Assembly (NCBI GenBank): GCA_028291545.1
Contig: JAQGHR010000086.1
Coordinates: 1-64,000, forward strand
DNA: 64,000 bases
Origin: Planctomycetota bacterium
GTDB lineage: Bacteria > Planctomycetota > Planctomycetia > Isosphaerales > Isosphaeraceae
Direction: 5' to 3'
A program made the position numbers and the translations under genes. Under the pieces are notes generated by a model, which ran no database searches, was not told the DNA's origin, and saw only the letters and a program-made list of their open reading frames with translations. Of the stretch, positions 35,085-45,743 are shown piece by piece. The first letter of the stretch is position 1; each line of letters opens with the position of its first letter.

Positions 35085-38000
35085 TTACCTCTTGCTGATC
35101 ACTTCATCCATATTGAGGAGCGTGCTGCACGTCACCGTCCAGGCCGCAAGTTCCGCCGCCTCGGCCGTCGAGTTCCGGGGCGAGTCACCGATCGAAAGCA
35201 GCCGCTCGGCCGCGCCCTTGTCGTTGCGGAAACGCTCCAGAGCAACTCGGTAGACCTCCAGGAGGACCGGCCTTTCGTCGTGCCGGGGGGGACGGGTCGC
35301 GGCGAGGCGAAATGCGAGCTGAAGCCGATCCTCGGTGGTTTTCTCCGTCCGAACCACGCGTTCGGCCAGCTTGCGGGCGGCTTCGAGATAGGTCGGGTCG
35401 TTCATCAAGATCAGCGCTTGCAGAGGTGTGTTCGTCCGTCCTCGGCGGATCACGCATACCTCGCGGTTCGTTGCATCGAAGCTCGTCATGGCCGGTGGTG
35501 GGCACGTGCGTTTCCAGAACGTGTACATGCTGCGCCGGTAGAGACCATCGCCCCGATCGGGAACATACTTGGCTCGCCGTTCGACCGAGACATCCTCCCA
35601 CAGGCCCTCGGGCTGGTACGGCTTCACGCTGGGACCGCCGATCTGATCCTTGAGAAGCCCGCTGATGGCAAGGGCGTTGTCGCGCACGGTCTCGGCCGGC
35701 AAGCGAGATCGCGCTCCGCGAGCGAGAAGACGATTTTCCGGGTCGCGATCGAGCAATTCGCGTGCCACTCGGGACGATTGACGATACGTCGCCGAGGTCA
35801 GGATCAGGCGCTGCATGGCCTTCACATTCCAACCGGTCCGGACGAATTCCGTGGCGAGGTAGTCGAGAAGTTCCGGGTGACTAGGAGGCTCTCCCATGGC
35901 TCCGAAATCCTCGGCCGTCTTGACGAGCCCGGTTCCGAAATCCATCTGCCATAAGCGATTCATCGCCACCCGAGCCGTCAACGGGTGGGCGGGATCGACG
36001 ATCCACCGGGCCAGGCCGAGGCGATTGCGAGGGGCCCCTTCGGGAAGAGGAGGGAGCGACCCGGGCACATCCGGGTCCACCCTTTCGCCCGGCTGGTCGT
36101 ACTGGCCGCGCTTCAGGACAAACGTCTCGCGAGGTTTCGGAAGGTCCTGCATGACCATCGCGATCGGGAGCGTCTTTTCGATCTCCTCCTTGCGGTGGAG
36201 GTTCTCTGTGAGTTCAGTCTTGAGCCTCGACGACTCGGTATCGATCCGGTCGAGGAAGAATCGACGCAGTTGGGCACGCTGCTCGGGCGTGCGTTTGCTT
36301 GTCGGGATCGCCCAGAGATCGGCCGATGGCGACCGACTCTTCCCGCTCGCGAGATGGGTCGCGTCCTCCGCCGTCAGCACGTCGCCGAACCATTGAAGGT
36401 CGTCAATTGATCCACGGAACGGGAGTGATTTTTGGCGTAATCCCAGGTGAAAGGGCTTGACCGTCGCGATCGTCATGGTCAGGTTGTCGCTGGCTACGTC
36501 GACGGGCCTGAGCGTGCCATCGACATAGATCTTGAGTCCCGCCGGTTTCCGGGAACCGTCGTACGTGACCAGGACGTGCCGCCAGACCTTGGGGGTGAAG
36601 GTCTCCTTCGTGATCACCTTCAACGCGTTGTCGGGCCAATGGTGAACCAGGTGGCAGACGAGCTTGCCGCCCTCCCACAAGAGGTCGTACCCCCGGTATC
36701 CAGCCTCCTCATCCATCTTCGAAAGGACGGCCATCCCGTCGGACGAGTCGGGGCGGACCCAGACGCTCACGGAGAACGAGGAGGTGCCATCGGTCGCTCC
36801 CCTGTCGCCGAGATCAACATAGGTTTGATCCGCGAGGGCAATGGCTCCGCCGATCTTCCCCGCCGTCCAGCTCGGGTGGCCGCGGATGATGCCGGGTCGC
36901 GTCGGGTTCGACTCGTCCTTGACCGACTCACCGCTCGTTTCGTCGAAAGGGAGATGCAGCAAGGGGCCGAGGGACTTGTAGCGGGCTAACAGGTCTGGTG
37001 AGGCGTTCTTCTCCCAATCGGCCAGCGCGGTGTCCGCAACAAGCTCGCGCTGAGCGATGCGAAGCTTCAAGTCGCTTTGCTTCGTATCGAGGTCGGCCAG
37101 CCGAAACGCTTGCTCGGTCGAGGGGACCTTGACGTATGGCTCGACGGCAACGGAGCCGAGGTAGCTACCCTGCTTTTCATCCAGGCTGTTGAAGAACCCG
37201 TAGAATCGGTAGTACTCGCGCTGGGAGATGGGGTCGAACTTGTGATCGTGGCAGCGGGCGCATTGCATGGACAGGCCGAGGAAGACCGTGGCTGTGGCAT
37301 GGACGCGATCGGCCACGTACTCCACCCGGTATTCCTCGGGAATGATGCCCCCCTCCGTGTTGTGGCCCTGATTGCGATGGAAGCCGGAAGCGACTCTCTG
37401 TGCCAGCGAGGGATTCGGCAGCAGATCACCGGCGAGTTGCTCGGTGATGAACTGATCGTAGGGTTGATTACGCTCAAATGCGTGGATCACCCAGTCCCGC
37501 CAGGGCCACATGCTGCGGTCTTCGTCGTTGTTGTACCCGTTCGTGTCCGCGTATCGGGCCGCATCGAGCCACGCCATGGCCATGCGCTCGGCGTACCGGG
37601 GCGACGCGAGAAGGCGATCGACCACGCGTTCGTACGCGTCGGGCGCGGAGTCCGCGAGGAACGCATCCTGTTCCTCCAATGTCGGAGGCAGGCCCGTCAG
37701 GTCGAGTGTCACCCGACGAAGTAAGACGAGTCGGTCTGCCTCCGGAGCCGGCTCCAACCCCTCATGCTCGATCCGATCAAGGATGAAGCGATCGATGTCA
37801 TTCTTCACGGCCTTCGCATTCCGGACGGGAGGTAACTCTGGCCGCCGCGGCGAGAGGTAAGCCCAATGCTGGCTATACTCGGCGCCCTGGGCGATCCAGT
37901 CTCGAAGCAGCTTCTTTTGACGGTCGTCGAGGTCTTTTTTCGCCTTTCGAGGAGGCATCCTGAGTGTGTCGTCATCGGATTCAATCCGATCGATCAGGGT

Positions 38001-38309
38001 GCTGGCGTCGGAATCGCCGGGAACGATCACCTTGCGAGCGATGGCGGCGTCTCGTTGATCGAGCCGAAGTTTTCCCTTTCGTGCTGCCTCGTCGGGGCCA
38101 TGGCAACTCCAGCAGTGCTCCGCCAGGATCGGGCGAATTTCCCGGGCAAAATCGACCTTGGCCTTCCCGACGGCCTGCGGGTCGCCCGCCATCGCGGTCC
38201 CGACTCCCATCGCTAACCCGAGCACGCCCGCAACCCGCGCGAGCCATAACGGTTGGTTGCTGCCGGAATAGCTGCACGTACGGGCGGGATGTGCCTCACT
38301 GTCCATCAT
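35085..38309 (-). CDS. PSCyt1/DUF1549/DUF1553 protein with c-type heme site and LamG domain
   Basis: A 1074-residue exported protein. A signal helix (about 22-41) is followed by a planctomycete cytochrome C domain with CWSCH at 66-70, DUF1549 (about 165-375), a second heme-type site QCARCH near residue 352, a concanavalin/LamG domain (about 455-625, [11 protein letters not shown]), and DUF1553 at the C-terminus ([19 protein letters not shown]). These domains are a hallmark of Planctomycetes and probably act in outer compartments on polysaccharides or electron transfer; activity is not established. The adjacent ATGs at 38309/38306 begin the signal peptide, and a longer upstream frame is not needed. 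Confidence 0.92.
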   Translation of the reverse strand: MMDSEAHPARTCSYSGSNQPLWLARVAGVLGLAMGVGTAMAGDPQAVGKAKVDFAREIRPILAEHCWSCHGPDEAARKGKLRLDQRDAAIARKVIVPGDSDASTLIDRIESDDDTLRMPPRKAKKDLDDRQKKLLRDWIAQGAEYSQHWAYLSPRRPELPPVRNAKAVKNDIDRFILDRIEHEGLEPAPEADRLVLLRRVTLDLTGLPPTLEEQDAFLADSAPDAYERVVDRLLASPRYAERMAMAWLDAARYADTNGYNNDEDRSMWPWRDWVIHAFERNQPYDQFITEQLAGDLLPNPSLAQRVASGFHRNQGHNTEGGIIPEEYRVEYVADRVHATATVFLGLSMQCARCHDHKFDPISQREYYRFYGFFNSLDEKQGSYLGSVAVEPYVKVPSTEQAFRLADLDTKQSDLKLRIAQRELVADTALADWEKNASPDLLARYKSLGPLLHLPFDETSGESVKDESNPTRPGIIRGHPSWTAGKIGGAIALADQTYVDLGDRGATDGTSSFSVSVWVRPDSSDGMAVLSKMDEEAGYRGYDLLWEGGKLVCHLVHHWPDNALKVITKETFTPKVWRHVLVTYDGSRKPAGLKIYVDGTLRPVDVASDNLTMTIATVKPFHLGLRQKSLPFRGSIDDLQWFGDVLTAEDATHLASGKSRSPSADLWAIPTSKRTPEQRAQLRRFFLDRIDTESSRLKTELTENLHRKEEIEKTLPIAMVMQDLPKPRETFVLKRGQYDQPGERVDPDVPGSLPPLPEGAPRNRLGLARWIVDPAHPLTARVAMNRLWQMDFGTGLVKTAEDFGAMGEPPSHPELLDYLATEFVRTGWNVKAMQRLILTSATYRQSSRVARELLDRDPENRLLARGARSRLPAETVRDNALAISGLLKDQIGGPSVKPYQPEGLWEDVSVERRAKYVPDRGDGLYRRSMYTFWKRTCPPPAMTSFDATNREVCVIRRGRTNTPLQALILMNDPTYLEAARKLAERVVRTEKTTEDRLQLAFRLAATRPPRHDERPVLLEVYRVALERFRNDKGAAERLLSIGDSPRNSTAEAAELAAWTVTCSTLLNMDEVISKR

Positions 38310-38607
38310 TTTTGATGACCTTACCGCCTCGACCATTCCGTTTGCGATTTCGACCCGGCAACATGGGAACCGATTCCGGCGAATCTCGCAACGGCCTTCC
38401 GATTTCCACGAAACCCAATTCTCTGTGGGGAACCGAGTTCCTATCCCCACTCGGCCGGTGCGCCGAGTCGAGAACCTCCCGGAGGCCGACCAGCCGACCC
38501 TCTGTCAAAGAGAACAATCGTGGGATGCGATCGGATCGATCTGCGAAACCGTGGGAGGACTTGCGATCTCCGCAAACGAGGACCAGAGCGACGCTCCACC
38601 GCGTCGG

Positions 38608-38907
38608 TCACTTTCCGGGTACGTCGATCCAACCGCGGGACGTAAAGTCGCTTAGCGTCAACAGGAGGAGAAGCGACAGCCAGATGATTCCGGCGACGGC
38701 CACGACCCAGGTAAGACGGTGACTGTACTTGAGGTGCATGAAATACAGCAGAACCAGGAGGGCTTTGATCGCGGCGATTGTCATGGCCACGATCAGGTTC
38801 CCGCGGCCGAGATCAAATCGAGCGAGGCCAACTGTCGCCAGGAGGAGGACCATCAACCCGCCGAAGACGGCGAAGTTGGTGCGCAAGGGTACGATGGCGT
38901 CGCTCAT
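38608..38907 (-). CDS. ctaF: Cytochrome c oxidase subunit IV
   Basis: A 99-residue protein with three membrane helices (about 11-28, 38-58, 68-87) and the subunit IV phrase AAIKALLVLLYFMHLKYSHRL. It stabilises the caa3-type oxidase. It overlaps ctaE by four bases and is the last gene of the respiratory operon. The 298 bases beyond it (38310-38607) carry no gene and must hold the promoter region of the downstream DUF1549 gene. Confidence 0.92.
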   Translation of the reverse strand: MSDAIVPLRTNFAVFGGLMVLLLATVGLARFDLGRGNLIVAMTIAAIKALLVLLYFMHLKYSHRLTWVVAVAGIIWLSLLLLLTLSDFTSRGWIDVPGK

Positions 38908-39557
38908 CGGTGAATATCCACGAGGTAGAGCATCGGATAGAGAAAGATCCAGACCAGGTCGATGAAGTGCCAGTAGAGTCCGACGAGCTCGACCTGCGTC
39001 GTGCCCTGGACGACGGACCGTCTCCGCCAGGCCAGGAATGTGATGATGCCGACCATGATGATGCCGACGATCAGGTGAAACGCGTGCAGCCCGGTCATGA
39101 AAAAGTACAGCACGAAAAACATCTCCACCCTGGCCGGAAAAGGTCCGTCAAATGCAAATCGGGACCCGGGGATGAGGTGATGCAGATAGTCGTCGTAATA
39201 TTCATAAGCCTTGATTCCAAGAAACACGGCCCCCAGCGATATCGTCGCAAGGAGCAAGTAGACAAGCTCGCGGCGACGTCCGAGCTGGACGGCACGGACG
39301 GCAAGGGCCATGGTGAGGCTACTCGTGAGGAGTACGGCCGTGTTGATCGCGCCCAACGTCACGCTCAAGCGCCGGCTCGCGGCGACGAACGCCGGGAAGT
39401 CCAGGTAGCGATACACCGCGTAAGCGGCGAAGAGTCCGCCGAAGAACATGACTTCGGTCACGAGAAAGACCCACATCCCGAGGCTATCGGAATCGTGCTG
39501 CTGCTCCGCATCGTCGAACTGCGGCGCGAGGATCAGTGCGGCCTCAGTGGTGGCCAT
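38904..39557 (-). CDS. ctaE: Cytochrome c oxidase subunit III
   Basis: A 217-residue polytopic protein with five or more membrane helices. Family motifs are [33 protein letters not shown], the [19 protein letters not shown] helix with its conserved His, and a C-terminal [17 protein letters not shown]. It is the non-redox core subunit of the heme-copper oxidase. It overlaps ctaD by 14 bases and ctaF by four. Confidence 0.96.
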   Translation of the reverse strand: MATTEAALILAPQFDDAEQQHDSDSLGMWVFLVTEVMFFGGLFAAYAVYRYLDFPAFVAASRRLSVTLGAINTAVLLTSSLTMALAVRAVQLGRRRELVYLLLATISLGAVFLGIKAYEYYDDYLHHLIPGSRFAFDGPFPARVEMFFVLYFFMTGLHAFHLIVGIIMVGIITFLAWRRRSVVQGTTQVELVGLYWHFIDLVWIFLYPMLYLVDIHR

Positions 39558-41184
39558 GATCGGCCTCCTCGGCGGCTTCCGGGGAATAGGCGTAGGGGCC
39601 CTCGATCACGACTGGGGGTTCCACGAAATTCTCGGTCGGTGGCGGCGACTCGGTCTGCCACTCCAGCCCCGTCGCCCGCCACGGATTGGCCGTCGCCCGA
39701 GAGCCGTAGCGGAGCGATAAGAGCAGGTAGGCCAGCGGCAATACATAGCCCACGGCCAGGATCGAAGCGCCAGCCGTCGACATGACGTTCAGCACCTGGA
39801 ATTCGGGCGCGTATTCGTAGACACGCCGGGGCATGCCCAGGTAGCCGAGGACGAACTGGGGGAAAAACGTGAGGTTGAAGCCGATGAAGACCGTCAGTGC
39901 CGCCAGCTTGCCCCATAGCTCCGGATACATCCGCCCGCTCAGCTTGGGCCACCAGAAGTGGATGCCGCCGAGATACGCCATTACCATCCCGCCGACCATG
40001 ATGTAATGGAAATGGGCGACCACGAAATACGTGTCATGCACGTGCGGATTCACGCCCAGGCTCGCGAGTACCAGCCCCGTCAGGCCGCCGATCGTGAACA
40101 GGCCGATGAACCCGAGAGCGTAGAGCATCGGCGTATCGAACCGGATCGACCCCTTGTACAACGTCGCCGTCCAGTTGAAGACCTTGATGCCCGACGGGAT
40201 GGCGACGATGAAGCTGAGAAGTGAGAAGACCATTCCCGCGTACATCGACTGGCCGCTCACGAACATGTGGTGCCCCCACACCACGAACCCCACGAGGGCG
40301 ATCGTGAGCAAGGCTCCGGCCATGAACTTGTAGCCGAAGATCGTTCGGCGGGAGAAGCACGGCACGATCTCGCTGATCACGCCGAAACCGGGCAAGATCA
40401 TCACGTAAACGGCCGGGTGCGAGTAGAACCAGAACAGGTGCTGGAAGAGCACCGGGTCTCCCCCCAGCTTGGGGTCGAAGATGCCCACGCCCCAGATCCG
40501 CTCGGCCGCCAGCAGCGCCAGGGTGATCGCCAGCACGGGCGTCGCCAGGACCAGGATCAGGCTCGTCGCGTACATCGACCAGACGAACAAGGGAAGCCGC
40601 TCCCACGTCATCCCTTCGCATCGCATCGTGTGGGTCGTGACGATGAAGTTCAAGCCGGTCAGGATCGACGAGAAGCCGACGATGAAGACGCCGACCGCCG
40701 CGCCGATCACATTCGTATTCGAAAACATCGAGCTGAACGGCACGTAAAACGTCCACCCGGTATCGACCCCCCCGAAGATCAGGACACCCAGCACGAGCAG
40801 GCCCCCAACGATGTAGATGTACCAGCTCAGGAGATTCAGCCGAGGGAAGGCCAGGTCACGTGCCCCGATCATGATCGGCAGGAGAAAGTTCCCCAGGACG
40901 GCCGGGATGGACGGGATCAGGAAGAACCAGACCATGATCACGCCATGCAGCGTGAAGAGCCGATTGTAAGAATCCGGCGTATACAGCACGTCCCCCCGCG
41001 GGGTCATCAGTTCGAGACGCATGATGGTCGCGGCGGCCCCGCCGACGAAGAAGAAGAATGTGATCGAGGCCATGTATAACAAGCCGATCCGCTTGTGGTC
41101 GGTCGTCAGTAGCCACGATTTCAGACTATAGCCGGCATCGAGGTAGTCCTCGTGAGCGGTGACCGGCTCGCGGACCAGGGTCAT
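39544..41184 (-). CDS. ctaD: Cytochrome c oxidase subunit I, A2-type
   Basis: A 546-residue heme-copper oxidase catalytic subunit. H80 (TLHGVIMVW) and the second His of the [12 protein letters not shown] helix are metal ligands. The CuB His and crosslinked Tyr are in YSHPAVY (H256, Y260). The usual Glu of HPEVY is replaced (HPAVY) and preceded by Tyr254-Ser255, the signature of A2-type oxidases such as Thermus caa3, which use this YS pair in the D-channel. It reduces O2 to water and pumps protons. It overlaps ctaC by four bases and ctaE by 14. Confidence 0.97.
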   Translation of the reverse strand: MTLVREPVTAHEDYLDAGYSLKSWLLTTDHKRIGLLYMASITFFFFVGGAAATIMRLELMTPRGDVLYTPDSYNRLFTLHGVIMVWFFLIPSIPAVLGNFLLPIMIGARDLAFPRLNLLSWYIYIVGGLLVLGVLIFGGVDTGWTFYVPFSSMFSNTNVIGAAVGVFIVGFSSILTGLNFIVTTHTMRCEGMTWERLPLFVWSMYATSLILVLATPVLAITLALLAAERIWGVGIFDPKLGGDPVLFQHLFWFYSHPAVYVMILPGFGVISEIVPCFSRRTIFGYKFMAGALLTIALVGFVVWGHHMFVSGQSMYAGMVFSLLSFIVAIPSGIKVFNWTATLYKGSIRFDTPMLYALGFIGLFTIGGLTGLVLASLGVNPHVHDTYFVVAHFHYIMVGGMVMAYLGGIHFWWPKLSGRMYPELWGKLAALTVFIGFNLTFFPQFVLGYLGMPRRVYEYAPEFQVLNVMSTAGASILAVGYVLPLAYLLLSLRYGSRATANPWRATGLEWQTESPPPTENFVEPPVVIEGPYAYSPEAAEEADHGHH

Positions 41185-42152
41185 CGCGCTGCCTCCTTCC
41201 CCAGGCCGATGGACTTGATGTAGGCGATGAGCTTCAGCAGGTCGTCTTCACCAAGTTGATCTCGGTATGACGGCATGAGCGGCTCATACCCTGCGACGAT
41301 CTCCTTCTTGGGCTCGAGGATCGAGTCGCGGATGTAACGCTGATCCGCAGCCACGAAATGCGGCACTTTGTCGCCTTCCCTAAGGACCGGTACCTGCGAG
41401 CCATAGACGCCGTCTAGCAACGGCGCTCTGACCGCCTGGCTCGGGCCGTGGCAGCCGCCGCAATGACGCGCCTGGAAAAGTGCCTCGCCCTGCTTCGCGA
41501 GCGTGATATTGCTACCGCCGACTTCGAGCCATCGCTCGTAATCGGCAGGCTCCATCACGTAGACCGAACCGGCCATCCGCGAATGGTTGGTCCCGCAATA
41601 CTCGGCGCAAAAGAGGTGGTACTTGCCCACCTTCGTCGGCTCGAACCACAGGGTCGTATATCGTCCGGGCAGCAGATCCTGTTTGGTCCGGAATGCGGGC
41701 ACAAAGAAGCTGTGAATCACGTCCTGCGAGATCATCTGAAGCTGGACGGGGCGGCCGATCGGGACGTGCAACTCGTTGATCTCGCGCTTCCCCTCCGGGT
41801 GCTGAAGCGTGAACATCCATCGTTTTCCCACAACATTGACGACGTAGGCATCTCCAGGTGCCCGGTAGAGGCGGAAGAAAACGCTGGTAGCGAGTACGTA
41901 CAGGAGGATCGAAATGATGAGAGGGATGACGACCCAGGCGACCTCGATCTTCAGATTTGTGTCGGGAGGCTCAGAACGATTCACCTTCGTCCCGCGGCGG
42001 TAGCGGATGAGAAAGGTCACGAATAAGGACAGGATCAGACCCAGGAAGAAAAGAATCACGAGCATGACGCAGAAGAACACGAAATCGACATCGTGCGCGC
42101 CCGTAGATGCTCGTTCCGGAAAGAGCGGGAAATTCCACATGGGATAGCTCAA
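41181..42152 (-). CDS. ctaC: Cytochrome c oxidase subunit II with fused cytochrome c (caa3-type)
   Basis: A 323-residue protein: two N-terminal helices (about 25-50 and 70-95), a cupredoxin domain with the dinuclear CuA site H147, C182, E184, C186, H190, M193 ([12 protein letters not shown]), and a C-terminal cytochrome c domain with CGGCH at 231-235 and a probable Met ligand near LMPSYRDQL. The fused heme domain accepts electrons from alternative complex III, making the oxidase caa3-type. It overlaps the Sco gene by four bases. Confidence 0.96.
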   Translation of the reverse strand: MSYPMWNFPLFPERASTGAHDVDFVFFCVMLVILFFLGLILSLFVTFLIRYRRGTKVNRSEPPDTNLKIEVAWVVIPLIISILLYVLATSVFFRLYRAPGDAYVVNVVGKRWMFTLQHPEGKREINELHVPIGRPVQLQMISQDVIHSFFVPAFRTKQDLLPGRYTTLWFEPTKVGKYHLFCAEYCGTNHSRMAGSVYVMEPADYERWLEVGGSNITLAKQGEALFQARHCGGCHGPSQAVRAPLLDGVYGSQVPVLREGDKVPHFVAADQRYIRDSILEPKKEIVAGYEPLMPSYRDQLGEDDLLKLIAYIKSIGLGKEAAR

Positions 42153-42988
42153 TGCTCCATCGTTGGCCGTGCCGGGAGTCCGGACGCGAGCAACCGCCGC
42201 CGATCGCGTCGAGACATCAGATAGACAGAGGCCGCCATGAACACCACCGTGGCCGTGCCCAGAACCTGGACCAGCCGCATGATTGCCAGCGTGTATTTGC
42301 CCGTAGATGGGTCGTAGTCGTAGCAGAGCAGGATCATGCGAGCGATCGGCGATCCGACGCGCCCTCGGGCCGCCTCGGACAGGGCGAGTTGGAGATCCTT
42401 GGCGGGATAGTCGATGCCTGAGAAGTAACGGGTAATCGTCCCGTCGGGCGAGAGGATCACCAGGCCGGCGGCATGTGCGTAGAGATTGGTTCGGGGGTTG
42501 TAGACGTATCGAAAACCCGCCGCGTCAGCCAGGCGTCGGATCGAGGATTCGTCTCCCGTCAAGAAGTGCCAGCCGCGATCGGCCGCGGCGCGATCGTACC
42601 TGGCAAGATAGTTCTTCTTCTTCTCCGAGGCCAGCTCGGGGCTCTCGTTTGGACTGATGCTCACGGACAGGATATCGAAGTCTTTGCCGACTTCGATTTT
42701 AAGGGCGCGCAGGCTGCGCGTCAGGCTGTTCAATTCCTGCGAGCAAAGCATGGGGCACTTGTAATAAACCAGGGTCAGAATCATCGGGCGGCGTCCGAAG
42801 AGGTCGTACAATCGCACGGATCGGCCCGATTCGTCGCGGAACGGCAAGTCGGAGGGGAGTTTGACCCCGAGATTTTGATCGAAGCGAACCCCCTGAACGA
42901 CGCCGGTCGGTGCGTCTTGCGGGGCCGCATTGGTGTCTGAGCCGAGGATGACCGCGATCGCAAGTATCCCGGCAGGGAGCGGTTTCAT
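42149..42988 (-). CDS. sco: SCO1/SenC copper chaperone
   Basis: A 279-residue protein: an N-terminal signal or anchor (about 5-21), a thioredoxin-fold SCO domain with copper ligands C78 and C82 (KCPMLC) and H172 (YAHAAG), and a C-terminal membrane helix near 240-260, which is unusual in classical Sco1 but common in SCO proteins next to complex-III-like operons. It delivers copper to the CuA site of CtaC. It overlaps both neighbours by four bases. Confidence 0.92.
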   Translation of the reverse strand: MKPLPAGILAIAVILGSDTNAAPQDAPTGVVQGVRFDQNLGVKLPSDLPFRDESGRSVRLYDLFGRRPMILTLVYYKCPMLCSQELNSLTRSLRALKIEVGKDFDILSVSISPNESPELASEKKKNYLARYDRAAADRGWHFLTGDESSIRRLADAAGFRYVYNPRTNLYAHAAGLVILSPDGTITRYFSGIDYPAKDLQLALSEAARGRVGSPIARMILLCYDYDPSTGKYTLAIMRLVQVLGTATVVFMAASVYLMSRRDRRRLLASGLPARPTMEH

Positions 42989-43422
42989 GGTTGTTCTCGC
43001 GTCCTGGAACCGCGCGGCGGCGAGGTGCGGCCGGTGGGCACGCCACGCTGCGCGAGAAGGGTCATGGCGCGATCGATCGGGATGCGGGCAACACCCGCCT
43101 CGCGATCGACCCAGCCGTAGCTGTTCAGGATGGATCGCTCACGATCTCGGAGCCGCGCCAGGTCGGCTCGCGGGTTCACCTGATTCCGAGGTTCGGGGAA
43201 TTGGCCTTTCTGATCGGCGAAAAGTGCCGGTCGCTGCTGCTCGATTCGCCTGGACTCTCGCGTGTATCTCGCCATCAACTGACGCAGGGCGAAGTACACC
43301 ATGATCGACATGACGATCAGCGCCGCGAGAAACAAGACGAGGGCTCGGATGTTCAAGTCGCTCGGCTCGTGCCCGGCACGGCCTTCGGGGTTAGGATCGG
43401 CCTGCGGTCGCATGTCGCTCAT
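42985..43422 (-). CDS. Conserved uncharacterised membrane protein of the ACIII/caa3 operon
   Basis: A 145-residue protein with one membrane helix (about 25-46, LNIRALVLFLAALIVMSIMVYFAL) and a soluble tail. Its most conserved-looking segment is LNSYGWVDREAGVARIPIDRAMTLLAQRGVP (residues about 99-129, quoted from the sequence in part: SYGWVDREAGVARIPI). I recall similar small proteins in other alternative complex III loci, but no assigned role. It overlaps actF and sco by four bases each, so it is certainly expressed with them; an assembly or accessory role is inferred. Confidence 0.85.
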   Translation of the reverse strand: MSDMRPQADPNPEGRAGHEPSDLNIRALVLFLAALIVMSIMVYFALRQLMARYTRESRRIEQQRPALFADQKGQFPEPRNQVNPRADLARLRDRERSILNSYGWVDREAGVARIPIDRAMTLLAQRGVPTGRTSPPRGSRTREQP

Positions 43423-44630
43423 CGCCTGGTGCCTCCATGGGTTCCAGGATGCCGGGCGACCGTGTTGATGGCGGCAACTCGCGCGGGGTAAAGAGGCCGT
43501 CGCCCAAGCCGATCGGCAAAGGTGGCAATGAAGACGCCTCCGACTGCCGCCGCCGCCACCAGGGCCATCCCGACCTGATCCCAGGGAATGTGAGACGATC
43601 TAGGCTCGAAGCGGGCCGGCAGGGTCAGCCAGCACACGTCGACGAAATGGAGAGCAACCACCGTTCCAGCCACCGCGATCAACACGCCGGGGCGCCGTTT
43701 CGCCTCGTGGAATAGCAGGATCACGAATGGCGCGAAGAAGTGAAAGACGATCAGCGTCGTGGCGATCCACTGCCAACCCCCGCGCGACCGGCGGACATAC
43801 CAGGGGATCTCTTCGGCGAGGTTGCCGCTCCATATGATCATGAATTGCGCGAAGGCCATGTACGCCCAGAGCATGACAAACGCCAGGAGCAGGTTGCCGC
43901 AATCGGCCAGGGTCTCGCGAGAGACGACACCGCGTAAGGGGCCGGATTGAACGAGGAACGCCGCCACGGCGGTCATCATCGCGAACGCGGCGAGCCCATG
44001 GCCGACGATCAACATCACGCCATAGATCGTCGAAGCCCATTCCGGCTCAAGAGACATCACCCAGTCGATCATGGCGAAGGTGGCCGCGAGGAAGCAGAAA
44101 ACCAGGCCGGGCCCGCTCAAGCGTTCGAGCCAGATCGTGGGCCTCGAATCGTCGGTCCGATCCGGATCGCTCGACCATCGGTTAAGCAGCAATGCGGCGA
44201 TGATCCAGAACGCAAGGTAGCCTGCCGATCGAATCTGGAACGAAGTCGGGTTCAGGTATCCGCTCTTGCGTCGAAGGGCTTCGTTGGCGTGGACAACGGA
44301 CAGGTCGGCCCACGGGTACAGATGCGTCAATCCGAGGCCGATCGGAATGAAAAGAATGGCCATCGGTAGGATGGTCATCGCCCCGGCCTCCATCGGCCGC
44401 CGGAGCACCAACCCCCATTCCCCGCCAACGAGGTAATGGAGCATCAACAGCATGATGCATCCGATGGCGATTCCCGCCCAGAAGAGGTACGCCACGAGAT
44501 ACGCCGGATAGAAGGTCGTCGGCCAGCGCAAGGCAAGCCCGAAGCACCCCACCAAACTCACGAGTCCAATCACGGCGGCCAGGTTGCGGAGGCGGCCGGT
44601 ATGGATTCGCGGTGCCGAGCCGATGCTCAT
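43419..44630 (-). CDS. actF: Alternative complex III membrane subunit ActF
   Basis: A 403-residue protein with about ten membrane helices, homologous to ActC/NrfD-type quinol-binding subunits but lacking redox centres. Characteristic segments are HYLVGGEWGLVLRRPMEAGA, FAMIDWVMSLEPEW and FAQFMIIWSGNLAEEIPWY. In ACIII it pairs with ActC in the membrane, forming part of the quinone site and a proposed proton path. It overlaps actE and the 145-residue gene by four bases each. Confidence 0.95.
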   Translation of the reverse strand: MSIGSAPRIHTGRLRNLAAVIGLVSLVGCFGLALRWPTTFYPAYLVAYLFWAGIAIGCIMLLMLHYLVGGEWGLVLRRPMEAGAMTILPMAILFIPIGLGLTHLYPWADLSVVHANEALRRKSGYLNPTSFQIRSAGYLAFWIIAALLLNRWSSDPDRTDDSRPTIWLERLSGPGLVFCFLAATFAMIDWVMSLEPEWASTIYGVMLIVGHGLAAFAMMTAVAAFLVQSGPLRGVVSRETLADCGNLLLAFVMLWAYMAFAQFMIIWSGNLAEEIPWYVRRSRGGWQWIATTLIVFHFFAPFVILLFHEAKRRPGVLIAVAGTVVALHFVDVCWLTLPARFEPRSSHIPWDQVGMALVAAAAVGGVFIATFADRLGRRPLYPARVAAINTVARHPGTHGGTRR

Positions 44631-45193
44631 GGCTTGATCTCCGCGAGCCTGGCCTGGTCCTCGGGATCGAGGTCTTTCACATGCGCGTTCTGGCTCAACT
44701 GGAGCGCGCGAATGTAGGCGGTGATTGCCCAGCGGTCACGAGTGGGCACTCGGGCCGCGTACGAGTACATTGCGCCGTGGCCGTTGGTGATCACGTCGAA
44801 GAAATGTCCGGCCGGGGCCTCGCGCAGTTCTTTCGTGTGCAACGAAGGCGGAGGCGAGAACCCGCGCTGGACGATCATCCCGCGGCCGTCGCCGGTTGCG
44901 CCATGGCAGGGCGTACAGAAGATCCCGTACCTTTCGGCACCCCGTTCCAGGACGGCCCGATCGATCTTCAGGGGGAGTTCTTCGGTCAGTTTCCCGTTCG
45001 ACAGGCCCGTATCGAACGCGCCGAGGACGCGGTTTTCGCTCCGGGCCACGGTGCCGGGAAGTAGTGGCCGGGCGGAGGAGGGTCCGATGAGATGCGAGCC
45101 GGGCTCCAGCGGCTCGTAACGAGGCTGGTCGTACATATCGTTCCGGCAGCCCGCCAGGAAGGCGAGAGGGATCAAGCCGAACCAGGCCCTCAT
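44627..45193 (-). CDS. actE: Alternative complex III monoheme cytochrome c ActE
   Basis: A 188-residue lipoprotein cytochrome: signal ending in the lipobox LAGC (C16) and one heme site CTPCH at 93-97 followed by GATGDGRG; a Met ligand is probably in the GHGAMYSY segment. It takes electrons from the multiheme and Fe-S arm toward the oxidase. It is ten bases after actD and overlaps actF by four. Confidence 0.94.
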   Translation of the reverse strand: MRAWFGLIPLAFLAGCRNDMYDQPRYEPLEPGSHLIGPSSARPLLPGTVARSENRVLGAFDTGLSNGKLTEELPLKIDRAVLERGAERYGIFCTPCHGATGDGRGMIVQRGFSPPPSLHTKELREAPAGHFFDVITNGHGAMYSYAARVPTRDRWAITAYIRALQLSQNAHVKDLDPEDQARLAEIKP

Positions 45194-45203
45194 CGTGCCT
45201 CCT

Positions 45204-45743
45204 TCAAAGCGATACCGAGGTAATCTTCACGGGCCCCAGCGTTTGGAGGAACTCGCGGGTCCTCTCCGAGTCAAACTGCGGGTCGTTGGCCTGGATGCAG
45301 AGGAAGAAGCGGTCGCGAGTGGCGTGCTCGAACCCCGGGACGGCGAACACCGGGTGATACGGCCGGGGCAATCCGTTGAGGCCGAGCATCCCGAAGACCG
45401 CCGCGAACGCCGCGCCAAGAATAGTCAATTCAAAGGTAATCGGGATGAACATCGGCCAGCTATGGAACGGTCGTCCTCCGACGTCGATCGGGTAGTCAAT
45501 CACGTTCGAGTACCATTGCATGAAGTATCCGCAGCCCCCCCCCAGGAGGGCGCCGAGGAACACGACCACGGGGATTCGATTCCTGGTCAATCCCATGGCC
45601 TCCGCCAGGCCCTCGACGGGGAACGGCGAGTAGGAATCCATCCTGCGGTAACCTGCCTCACGCGACTGCGAGGCCGCCGCCAGCAGGGCCTCGGCGGTCG
45701 TGAATTCAGCGAGCAGGCCGTACGTTGTGGAAGCCGAGATCAT
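45204..45743 (-). CDS. actD: Alternative complex III subunit ActD (DUF3341)
   Basis: A 179-residue DUF3341 protein with two membrane helices (about 57-75 and 98-120). Segments YGLLAEFTTAEALLAAA, MDSYSPFPVEGLAEAMGL and FELTILGAAFAAVFGM are typical. It is a structural membrane subunit without cofactor. The ATG at 45743 overlaps the actC stop as ATGA and has GGAGG nine bases upstream, so the in-frame extension to 45914 inside actC is not used. Confidence 0.94.
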   Translation of the reverse strand: MISASTTYGLLAEFTTAEALLAAASQSREAGYRRMDSYSPFPVEGLAEAMGLTRNRIPVVVFLGALLGGGCGYFMQWYSNVIDYPIDVGGRPFHSWPMFIPITFELTILGAAFAAVFGMLGLNGLPRPYHPVFAVPGFEHATRDRFFLCIQANDPQFDSERTREFLQTLGPVKITSVSL

